From assembly GCA_018340375.1 (NCBI GenBank), contig JAFFJZ010000050.1:682001-746000 (forward strand): 64,000 nt of DNA, read 5' to 3'. The first letter of the stretch is position 1. Each line of letters starts with the position of its first letter. The notes below the pieces were generated by a model. The model saw nothing but the letters and a program-made list of their open reading frames with translations, was not told the DNA's origin and did no database searches. The position numbers were made by a program, and so were the translations under genes. Positions 23,501 to 31,813 of the stretch are shown here, one piece after another. This DNA comes from Gonatopus flavifemur (lineage: Eukaryota > Arthropoda > Insecta > Hymenoptera > Dryinidae).

Positions 23501-23854
23501 CAAGTTTTGAATTCTTCTTTTTTTCGATTTCTCACTCAAATTCTGGAATTCTTTGGACGGTTTCCCTATAGAGCTCTGTTGACCACTTGGTTCAGGAAAC
23601 AAATTGATCGTTGAATCTAGCCATTCAGAAAAACGTTGTTCGAATTTTTGTTCCGACCGATAGCACTTTTTCCATTTGTCCCGCAAATGGCTCAGAAAAT
23701 TGTTCATAATTTGCAGTACACATTCAGAAACATGGGTTGGGTTTCCCGACACTGACGTTTTTCCTTTTACATATCGCAACACCGCATCAAATTTCTTGGA
23801 CGCCTCTCTTTCAGAATACCACACATCAAACAGCTCTCTCTTGGTGATAGACAT
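20526..23854 (-). CDS. Transib/RAG1-like transposase, interrupted by a mariner
   Basis: Predicted DDE transposase with RAG1-core architecture. ATG at 23854 (MSITKRELFD). Segment 1 (23854 to about 22644) contains WGADGSGGQSMYK (candidate first Asp), RFCRPVKLIFEKET, and LTMIDGKTFSTITETS (candidate second Asp) leading to a Cys. Segment 2 (about 21346-20526) begins with the second Cys of a CxxC pair followed by KATPELMNNL. It ends with a region where MSEGALEARNKDIRRYRESN provides the last Glu, as RAG1 has SEG..xxNKxxRRxR, then NMEDLLHTLLYSSDP. No stop or frameshift is seen outside the mariner, which landed exactly within the CxxC motif. The combined length is about 670 codons, normal for Transib. 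The open frame extends upstream of the ATG to 23950. Family by motif memory. Confidence 0.75.
21349..22641 (-). mobile_element. Mariner (DD34D), structurally intact, inside the Transib transposase
   Basis: Terminal inverted repeats CGAGGGTGGATTGATAAGTT are perfect over at least 35 bp. TA duplications lie at 21347-21348 and 22642-22643. The length is 1,293 bp, normal for mariner. It carries an unbroken transposase on the minus strand. The perfect repeats and open gene indicate a recent insertion, the youngest level of the nest. Confidence 0.95.
21414..22463 (-). CDS. Mariner transposase, intact (DD34D, irritans-like)
   Basis: 349-residue cut-and-paste transposase with normal mariner length. 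I use the ATG at 22463 (MEKLENRAVIKY); the open frame continues to 22478 but only through a GTG codon. The N-terminal paired helix-turn-helix region includes YFYLKGLTPKEIKEEM and TVKQWVSEFKKG, followed by the linker DEPRLGRP. The WVPRLP-type clamp motif is present (WVPRLPTVDQK). Catalytic residues: VTVDETWVHHY (Asp 1), FHHDNAPAH (Asp 2) and YSPDLAPSDYYLFP (Asp 3), with 34 residues between Asp 2 and Asp 3. All are conserved. The wording of the N-terminus resembles irritans-subfamily elements, from memory. Possibly able to act in trans on matching ends. Confidence 0.95.
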   Translation of the reverse strand: MEKLENRAVIKYFYLKGLTPKEIKEEMDSTLGTSSPSYSTVKQWVSEFKKGRVSTSDEPRLGRPIEVITPDMIGKIHQIVLKDRRLKVREIAETCKMSYERVQNILHQHLDMEKLCARWVPRLPTVDQKLIRKNISTANLALYKRNPSEFLRRFVTVDETWVHHYTPETKEQSKQWIGPGEPTPKKAKTIFSANKVMATVFWDARGIIYIDYLEKGKTITGQYYADLLQRLSHEVKIKRPHLAKKKILFHHDNAPAHTSIVAMAKINDLKFELMPHPPYSPDLAPSDYYLFPNLQKWLGGKRFAHNEEVIEAVNGYFEELDESVYRDGITRLEHRYEKCISLGGDYVEK

Positions 23855-23895
23855 TATTCTGATAGAACGGAATAAGAATATATAATAAAATACTG

Positions 23896-23942
23896 AAAAA
23901 AACAATGAACAGATTATTGCTTGCGGATTACAACTCACCAGG
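23896..23942 (-). other. Possible mini-intron upstream of the Transib ATG
   Basis: On the minus strand, CTG|GTGAGT (near 23938) and a T-rich tract ending CAG (near 23896) could be splice sites about 47 bases apart, in the open frame that extends upstream of the ATG at 23854. This is very short for an insect intron and may be chance. Confidence 0.2.
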
Positions 23943-25429
23943 ATTGACATTACAGTGATTATACCAAAAGTTCAGAAATTACAACTTCTTAAGATAGGAC
24001 AGTCGCGTCACTGACGAATAAAACGGAGTGTAATCTCGTCCAGTAGTCGTTTGTTGCTAACTTCACGCCGAATGCTTGACAAACTCCAAATCATTATAAA
24101 ATTCATGCATTTTTATTATATGAGGTCCACAATAATGAACATATAGGAATTATAAGGGAAAACACATCGACAGAGCGATACCGGAGCCAAACCAAGAGAC
24201 AAAACGTCAGTATTCTAAAAGAAAGTGATACCTAATCAATTTTATCACTCAAATATCATTGAAAATCATTCGTCTGTAAGAAATTCCAATTCAAGAAAAA
24301 AAATGTATTGCATACAGAATAAAATGTGGCTAATGAAATCAAACGAATTGGCGAAAGGACAAGCGAGGACAGAGAGAATTTGGAAAAACATTCACCAAAT
24401 CCTGAGACGCACTTAGACGCACTTGGAATTCGAACGAAACGATTCAGAATTGTTCACACTTTCGACTCCTTTTTCTCGTTCGTCGGATAAGGCCGGATAG
24501 GAAAAGTTATAGTCCATTAAAGTTGAAATTATGTTATTTCAGTCAAGGTATAAATGGGTTCACTATATGATGAACGAGGAAAGAATCAAACCAATTTTTC
24601 CTACTTCCACCATGAAAATTATGTTAAAGACAATGTATTTCCACTACTTTACATGATAGCATACCACTTGAATCATTTTTCGACGCGTATTAGGTAAAAC
24701 ACAATGTAGACTTTTTTCATTGAAAAATCGAGAACGAACAAACGCAAAAATGAGTGATTGAAACATGCACATTTGGACATGATTAGCAAACTTCTGACTG
24801 TTGATCATCAATTTTATCGTGTTCACAACTATCCTAAATGACATACGAATGTTCATTTAATCCATTGGAAGACTTTGATTTTTGGACTTTTGTCCAGCTA
24901 GATTGGGAAAAATGACCACTGTGTGAGGTTATTGAGGTCGCTAATTACGAATTCAGCATTAGATTTCCAGAATTCAAGATGGCGGACCCAAGATGGTGGA
25001 CGAAAATTCGAGGAAACTCTGGAAGATGGATGAAAATCGGTATACTGAGGTTTTTGAGGTCACTGACAACGAATCCAGAATCACATGTTCAAGATTCAAG
25101 ATGACGGATTCAATATGGCATACCAAAATCCATGACATCACTCAAAATCATGCAATCATGTTCATACGTGCAGTTTCCGCAAGAAAATTGGTTGGTTCCG
25201 TCCGTTAATTATTCCATGTCAAACTTGTCCATGTCCTTGTTTCCCAAGTCAAACTACGTAGCAAGTTCATATTCTCGTATGTTCCCCAATAACTCAGTTC
25301 TTCATGTGATAAACTTCGTCTTTATTTTCTCCGATTCACTTGATAATAATGTCATATTCAATTCCCCCAATAATAACTGATATTCACTTCTAATATCTTC
25401 ATCACGTGTCATCAGTCTAATTACACAGC

Positions 25430-26607
25430 GACCCCAAAAATCTCCTCGTATACACATTTTCTCGTGATTTAGAAGCATTTTATGAATTTCAGTATGCCAT
25501 ATTGAATCCGCCATCTTGGATTTTGGAAATCTGATCCTCGATTCGTTGTCAGTGACCTCAAGAACCATCCATCTTCGAGAGTTTTCTCGAATTTTCGTCC
25601 GCCATCTTGGGTCCGCCATCTTGAATTTCGGAAATCTGACGCTGGATTCGTAATCAGAGACCTCAAAAATCTCAGCATACCAATTCCCATCCATTTTCAA
25701 GGCTTTTTTTCACTTTTCGTCCGCCATCTTGGATCCACTATTTTGAATTTTGAGAATCTGATGCTGGATTCGTTGTCAGTGACCTCAAAAACCTCAGTAT
25801 ACCGATTTTCATCCATCTTCCAGAGTTTCCTCGAATTTTCGTTCACCATCTTGGGTCCGCCATCTCAAATTCTGGAAATCTAATGCTGGATTCGTAATTA
25901 GCGACCTCAATAACCTCGGTGGATCGATTTCAATCCATCTCCGAGGCTTTTTTGACTTCTCATCCACCATCTTAGGTCCACCATCTTGAATTTCGGAAAT
26001 CTGATAATGGATCCGTAATCAGGAACCTCGAAAACCTAAGCATACAGATTTTCACCCATTTTCGAGGCTTTTTTCTGACTTTCCGTCCGCCATCTTGGAT
26101 CCGTCATTTCGAATTTTGAAAATCTGATGTTTCATTCGTAGTCAACAACCTCAAAAACCTCCGGGTACTTCTCTTGAAGGATATTTAACGGATAAGATTA
26201 TATGTTCTGTCAATTTTCTCTAGATTCTCAGAATTGCGAGTTATTTTGGTGAATATATGGTAAATTGAGAGAGGTTAGGTCTCCTCCAAGTCTGAGAAAA
26301 AATTCTATCGTAAAGTTGAGATATTTTGTGCACCCTTGGTTGATGTTTTGAATAATTTTGAGTGCCTTTTCAACCCGTGAAAAAATCACAAAGTCAAATA
26401 TCTTGCCATTTTTTGTCGACTTTTTATTTTAAATCGGCCATATCGGTATTCCCGTGCCATCTAAAGGTAATTTTGACTTCAGCAACCGAAAGAGCAACCT
26501 CAAAAATAGTAGGTAAGGTATTTTTGCCATGAGTTTTTAATGATTCATATATGATTTACAACGTTTAGAATTACAGTTGAAATCCTGCATTTCCCGGACT
26601 TAATGGG
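25430..26607. repeat. Right arm of the piggyBac-type foldback, uninterrupted
   Basis: Reverse complement of 18756-19449 joined to 24929-25185. It contains several CCGCCATCTTGGATCC-type blocks roughly 120-130 bp apart (about 25500, 25600, 25725, 25850, 25965, 26085). It preserves the pre-insertion sequence of the Transib target. Confidence 0.8.
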
Positions 26608-26611
26608 TTAA

Positions 26612-27000
26612 TACAGCTTTTATGTGAGATTTAGCGGACTTGACTCCCATACACCTCCCATGTGTGGCGATTGAGGAGGTACAAAATGCCATTCAACAGC
26701 TTTGCCAGATGCGAACCCGATCATTTGGTTTTGATGGGACGGAGTACGTAATAATTCATATGATGATTTTATTTGATTATTAGCTCCGACAAAATTTGTC
26801 CCGTTGTCGGAATACACGTTAAGGCATTTTCCACGTCTAAATATGAAGCGCTTGAACGCATTTAGAAACATTTCGGTACTAAGATTGGATGCTACCTCCA
26901 AGTGAACCGCTGTTGTAGCCATGCATACAAATAAACAAAGATACGCCTAGTCAGTTTTGTTTCGGGAAATCTCAATTGTGGAAGGACCGGCGTAATCCAC
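26612..27000 (-). pseudogene. BEL/Pao integrase catalytic core
   Basis: The minus-strand frame from about 27000 to 26612 covers the DDE core. VDYAGP near 26985-27000 gives the first Asp, AVHLEVASNLSTEMF and YSDNGTNFVGAN the second, and a PPQSPHMGGVWES motif the Glu. A stop or frameshift near 26935 separates the first part. Another frameshift falls just after the Glu motif, about 40 bases before the piggyBac-type insertion at 26607. The rest of the integrase continues at 18751 and 15729. Confidence 0.85.
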
Positions 27001-27034
27001 CCCCGTATTCAAGGAAGGGCGAGATGGGTTCACT

Positions 27035-27370
27035 CTAGCAGAAGGGAGCGGGCTCATTAGTGAGAGTCACATTTCTAGGATGTTTCCTGAAACACAATAC
27101 GCATTCTCTTGAAACTAATCTAATCGTATTTCGCGGAATGAGGATCCAATACTCCTTCTGCCTGATAGCGGCGAGAATAGCCAATTGTCCGGCATGTAAT
27201 TGTTTATAATGATAGTTTTGAATCAATGGGGTTGTGAAGTGATCACGGGTAGGCAGAAATATTGGATGTCGCGTACAGTATGGAACCTGAGCTTCATTCA
27301 AACGGCCTCCAACCCTCAACAACCCAGTATCATCCAAAAACGGATTGAGCATCAATAATTTAGTTTTCAA
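27035..27370 (-). pseudogene. BEL/Pao integrase zinc-binding (H2C2) domain
   Basis: The domain positions integrase on viral-like DNA ends in LTR elements. Frame: LLRVGGRLNEAQVPY, RHPIFLP, then HYKQLHAG (two His) and ECVLCFRKHP (two Cys). GGRL and HHCC spacing are typical of BEL. It follows RNase H by about 160 bp of sequence containing stops (27371-27529). Confidence 0.85.
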
Positions 27371-27529
27371 GCTGATCGGTCGTTGTTCTTGAAGATCGTT
27401 GATTTCCTCGGCGAAGTGTTAAATTTGCACTGTTCTGATGATCTTGTCCGTGGCTTGCGAAATTTCATCCACGGTGAGTGGACCAGATGTTGTAGTTAAT
27501 CCCTTTGATTTGATGCAGTTTTGAGCAGA

Positions 27530-28226
27530 TCATTGACAATAGGCAATTGTGCGTTGACGTGAAAGTGATGAGGATCTTTCGATCAAGTTTTCTTGTATAC
27601 TCGTGGTGTGCATTGAAATTACTGGACCTTTTCGTTCCGAATTTGTAGCGGATTGATCATATTGTATGTTAGAGTTAGGCCAACATGTCGACGGTTCTTG
27701 AAGCCAGGCTGGTCCTGACCACCACAGTTTTGCATGCAAGATTTCACCAGGTAAGATACCACGCGAGATAATGTCTGCTGGGTTGTCTTTAGATGAAACA
27801 TGCTTCCAATCTAATTTGTCCACATAAGTATAGATTTTCGCGACTCTGTTGCCCACGAACGTTTGCTACGTTGCTGGTTCACTTTGAATCCACGTAAGAG
27901 TTACACTAGAGTCGGTCCAATAGAAACAAGTACTGATGGGCATCGTCATAGAATTTCGAACCCTTTTGACAAGCTTGGCAAGCAACAAAGCTCCGCATAG
28001 TTCCAATCTAGGAATGCAGATCGTTTTTAGTGGTGCGACTTCCGATTTGGCACGAAGTAGAGATGTTGTAATAGTGCCGTCCGAAGTGATTGACCTGATG
28101 TAAATGCGAGCTCCGTATGCTGCTTCGGAAGCGTCGCAAAATCCGTGGAACTCCACTTCAACCACATTATTGTCCAACGCATGTCGTGGCACTCTCAAAG
28201 ACTGCTGATATTTCCGCCATGTAGTA
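27530..28226 (-). pseudogene. BEL/Pao RT C-terminus and RNase H
   Basis: Frames 28198-27866 and 27856-27530 join end to end. [14 protein letters not shown] (RNase H start), [27 protein letters not shown], then VSSKDNPADIISRG and LWWSGPAWL are standard BEL motifs. A stop and frame change lie between the two at about 27857-27866. The N-terminal side is cut by the MITE at 28227-28469. Confidence 0.85.
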
Positions 28227-28469
28227 CACTGAGAGAAATAATGATTAATATCAAGAATTTTAATTCATGAATACTGCCAAGAATACAAATTCTTGATTAC
28301 AGTTAATATGTTATTGGCCCAAAAGAAATTTTCTTAAATCAAGGAGATATTTCTCGATTCAAGGAAATTTCTTTTGGGCCAATAACATATTAGCTATAAT
28401 CAAGAATTTGTATTCTTGGCAGTATTCATGAATTTGAATTCTTGATATCAATCATTATTTCTCTCAGTG
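28227..28469. mobile_element. Palindromic MITE in the BEL polymerase gene
   Basis: Near-perfect palindrome of 243 bp with CACTGAGAGAAATAATGATT ends and TA on both sides (28225-28226, 28470-28471). The arms include CAAGAATTT and GGCCCAATAACATATTA. It has mariner-type TA targeting and no gene. BEL coding sequence continues on either side. Confidence 0.9.
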
Positions 28470-28471
28470 TA

Positions 28472-29730
28472 TATAAGTCCATAGGGACTGGTTCATCCCA
28501 GCCCAAACGTAACTGTCAAAGCTGTTGTAGAGTTCGCTTGGCATGAATAGTAACTGGACCCACTAGGCCGAGTGGGTCGAAGATTTGTGAGATTGTCGGC
28601 AAAATGGATCTTTTAGTAACCTTTTTATTCGAGATTTCATTGTCAATCTTGAACTGAAGCGTTTCCATGGATAGGAACCAAGTCAAGCCCAAAGTCTTGA
28701 CTGGTGTGCCGGTGATATAAGGCTCTTGACAGGATGGTGCGTCAGGAATCAGCTTATTTGAGTTCCATTTTCTTAGATGAAATCCTCCCGTTTTCAGGAT
28801 CGTCGTTATCTCATCTCCTAGCTGTTTAACCGCAGTTATGTCGTTGCCTCCAGTTATCAAATCGTCGACGTAAAAGTCCTTTTTCATCATTTCTGAGGCC
28901 CCGGGAAATTTAGCTTCATTTTCTTCCGCTAAATGAAACAAACAACGGATTGCCAGAAATGCCGCCGAATTAACAGCGTAAGTTACTGTCGTCATTTGAT
29001 AAGAACGTATGGGTTGAGAAGGATCATCACGCCAGACGATGCGTTGATACTTCTGATGTTCAAGAGCAACTCTTACCTAGCGGTACATTTTTTCCACGTC
29101 CGCAATCATTATGTATTCATGTTACCTAAACCGCAACAAGATGTCGATTAGTTCACTTTGTATGGTAGGCTCGACCATCAGCATACCGTTGAGTGATTTG
29201 CCCATAGTTGTGTTTGCCGACGCATCGGAAACGACTTGTAGTTTTGTTGTAGAATGGTCCTCTCTTGTAACTTTGTGATGTGGCGAATGGTAACTCGAAG
29301 AATCGTCCTCATCCGTTGTGTCAATTGGCACCATGTGCCCGAGTTTTTCATATTCCGACATGAACATGAAATCGATGTATCGACGATGGAATTCCTCAGA
29401 ACGTTTGAATTGATGTTCCATTGCATGCAGTCTTTTGATGGCTACTAACTTTGATTCCCCAATCCGGGAAGGATCATCGCGGAATGGTAACTCAACTTCG
29501 AAGCGTCCAGTTTCATCTCGTCGATGCGAATTTAAAAATATTGCCTCACAAGCGAGCTGTTCAGAAGACATGAATCGTTCAGATACCTCTTCTTCTTCGA
29601 TTGCCCAAAAGCTTTGTAGATTGTCTAGAATTTCATCCGTGGTTGGAAGGTTGCAACTCGTAGTACTTCCGATGTATACCGATGGAGTGTGTTGTCCTGC
29701 TAATACCCACCCAAGTTTCGTCTTTTTCAA
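28472..29730 (-). pseudogene. BEL/Pao reverse transcriptase
   Basis: The frame 29730-29122 begins with TKLGWVLAG (junction to the protease region) and runs to VVSDASANTTMGKSLN and PTIQSELIDILLRFR. A TAG near 29080 interrupts the frame, then 28995-28516 contains YAVNSAAFLAIRCL, the catalytic FYVDDLITGG and LRKWNSNK, then SQIFDPLGLVGPVTI. The YVDD box is intact but the gene is broken by stops. Confidence 0.85.
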
Positions 29731-30290
29731 TAATGGGCTGTTGAGGGCCGAGTTTAATTTGCTGTGCGCATAGTAAATCCCAAAAGATTCCAGCCCCCAA
29801 TAACGCGTCTATTTTATTTGGGATATCATAAGATGTGTCAACGAGCTCAACATATGACGGTAATTTTAATTGAGCTTTATGTATTTTGCAAGTCGGAATT
29901 TTCTGAGTAATATGATCCAGTACTGAAAAAGGCAAAGTAGTTTTGAATGCGTTGAATCTAGATTGGATCTTTGCGTTTATAATACCGATAGCTCGCGAAG
30001 AAGTACCATTGATGCGCGACACTGTTCGATTATTATTATTTGAAATTTTCAACTTTAATTGATCACATATGTCTTCACGAATCAAATTGGATTGGGATCC
30101 ACTATCGAGAAGCACTCTCACTTCGTGCGGTTGACTTTTACGGTCAAAAATATTTACAACAGCGGTTGACAACAAAACTTGTAGCTGCTGAGCGGAGGAA
30201 CAAGCTGATATTGTTGGCTCTGAAGAATTTTTTGGTTCAAGAAGTTGTGTATTAGAATTTGCATTAGTTTTGTTTGTCCTGTAACGTGGA
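29633..30290 (-). pseudogene. BEL/Pao aspartic protease region
   Basis: The retrotransposon protease matures the polyprotein. The minus-strand frame contains the active-site LLDSGSQSNLI near 30115, then IPNKIDALLGAG, a typical BEL feature, and runs into the RT region with a frame change near 29700-29730. Upstream, the linker (30290-30176) reads through a Ser/Asn-rich stretch. The zinc knuckles that should precede it lie beyond a 6.7-kb insertion at 37101-37400. Confidence 0.8.
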
Positions 30291-30305
30291 CACGTTTTAT
30301 GAAAT

Positions 30306-30796
30306 TTTTTTTCTTCTTCCTTTCATTTCCCGGTCTTCCAAGCTGCTTGGTTTTTTTCTATTCTTTTTCTTGTGTTTTCTCCTATTCCAAGTGCTTGGGC
30401 CTTTCCACAATCAAGCCAAATGAACACAGAGTACGGAGCCTACTCAACACATCTGTATGCTCTGTGCTCATGGAAGAAAAACCCGATTGTTTCAGCTACC
30501 AAAAAGAATTGAAGCAATCAAACATCTGGCAAGAAAGGCCCAAACACTGGCGACACCAGGACGTCACCAAGTACAAAATTCCCCTACATCAACCGCTTGG
30601 GGAAACGAGAAAGGAGTAATAAAATCTGTTTCGGGATTATCGAAACTACAATGAATTACTCAAAAATTCCAGAAATTAATCGATGTATCTCTCTCTTACA
30701 GCGGCAAATAATTTGATTAACCATATTTATGATAATTATTTGAAATTTAATGATAATCCAATTGGAAAACGATTGGAATGATGGATTAATAGAATA
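30306..30796. other. Unassigned left part of the 6.7-kb insertion
   Basis: Pyrimidine-rich start, then two overlapping + strand frames near 30245-30654 without recognisable domains. No gene is supported. Confidence 0.3.
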
Positions 30797-31044
30797 CACT
30801 GTAAAAAATATACTTCCTAAACTGCCAAAGAAGTTTGGCAGTTTTTTACACAAACTTTTTTTGTAAATCACCAAATAAAAGTTTGTAAACATTCGAAAAA
30901 TTTTGTGATTTCACGAAGATTTTTGAAAATTCACAAACTTTTGTTCGGCAATTTACAAAAAAGGTTCGGAAATTATTTTTCCAAACCAAGTTTGTAAATT
31001 TCCAAGCATTTTTGTTTGGAATTCAACAAATTTTTTTTACAGTG
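30797..31044. mobile_element. MITE with CACTGTAAAAAA ends
   Basis: 248 bp, TA on both sides (30795-30796, 31045-31046). The ends CACTGTAAAAAA and TTTTTTTTACAGTG are inverted. The interior repeats GTTTGTAAA and CACAAACTTT-type words. The same family is seen at 54853-55064. Confidence 0.8.
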
Positions 31045-31285
31045 TAGATAGATCGATAGGATTCCCAAATCGATCAAGTAATTCAATCAAACTGTCAAAT
31101 TCAATTAAAAATGACTTTTAATGGAAAATTCAAAATCGTCGCGATCCATACAAACCATGTTTCCTTGGAAATCCAATAGGACAATTCCATATGAATTAGA
31201 AGTTAATGAAACACCAATAATTTCCTAAGCATATATGTACATGATATTGAATAACCTATAGGTATAATATTTTCGAATATATATA

Positions 31286-31807
31286 CAGGGTGACCCAAGT
31301 TGGATAGATTATATTTGGGGAGCATATTCTGCAGCCAAAATGCGACAACTTTTGTGCTCGGCAAAATTTTTTTTGAGGCTTAGTTTTCGAGATATTATAA
31401 GGATTTTTAGATTTTTTTTTCAAATCCAAATCACTCAAAAGCACGATATGCTACGTACTTGAGGTTGAGACCATTGGCTGAGTTAGAAAACGGCGGATCT
31501 CTGGAGAAAAATTTCAACTATCCCATCACCGTTCAGCAACTTTAAATCGTTATAGCTCCGGAACAAACAATGATAGGATAGTTGAATTTTTTTTCTAGAG
31601 ATCCGCCGTTTCCAACTTAGCCAATGGTCCCAACCTCAAGTACGTAGCATATCGTGCTTTCGAGTGATTTGGATTTGAAAAGAAATCTAAAAATGCTTAT
31701 ATCTCGAAAACTAAACCTCAAAAAAATTTTGCCAAATACAAAAGTTGTTGCATTTTGGCTGCAGAATATGCTCCCCGAATATAATCTATCCGACTTGGGT
31801 CACCCTG
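31286..31807. mobile_element. 522-bp palindromic mariner-type MITE
   Basis: Ends CAGGGTGACCCAAGTTGGAT and ATCCGACTTGGGTCACCCTG, TA-flanked. The arms are complementary almost to the centre near 31545. No gene. It abuts the next element across only TATATA. Confidence 0.9.
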
Positions 31808-31813
31808 TATATA

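Larger units (their letters stand above)
19450..24923 (-). mobile_element. Transib/RAG1-like DNA transposon inside the foldback left arm
   Basis: Termini CACAGTGGTCGTTTTTCCCA (from 19450) and, inverted, CACAGTGGTCATTTTTCCCA (ending 24923) match at all but one base and extend to CAATCTAG. CACAGTG matches the RAG heptamer and known Transib ends. Flanking 5-mers are CGAGG (19445-19449) and TGAGG (24924-24928), a near-perfect 5-bp target duplication of the GC-rich type expected. The uninterrupted target is preserved in the opposite foldback arm at about 25905-25925. Contents: 121-bp minisatellite (19511-20179), transposase on the minus strand (23854-20526) with a mariner inside, and about 1.05 kb of 5' non-coding AT-rich DNA (23855-24900) in which I see no gene. 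Confidence 0.85.
18756..26607. mobile_element. piggyBac-type foldback element in BEL integrase, split by Transib
   Basis: Long inverted arms: left 18756-19449 plus 24929 to about 25185, right about 25430-26607, loop about 25185-25430. The ends read CCCATTAAGTCCGGG and CCCGGACTTAATGGG. The right flank is TTAA (26608-26611) and the left flank TTCA (18752-18755), which fits a TTAA duplication with one change. CCC/GGG ends plus TTAA are typical of piggyBac-type elements. The arms contain repeats of CAAGATGGCGGA type and no gene. Without the Transib insertion the element would be about 2.4 kb. Confidence 0.75.

Noticed and set aside
25302..25700. 132-codon minus frame in the foldback right arm
   Set aside because: Translation of CCGCCATCTTGG repeats and the loop; no domain.
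28261..28450. CRISPR-like repeat and spacer pattern
   Set aside because: It is a single palindromic MITE; no array of equal spacers exists in the window.
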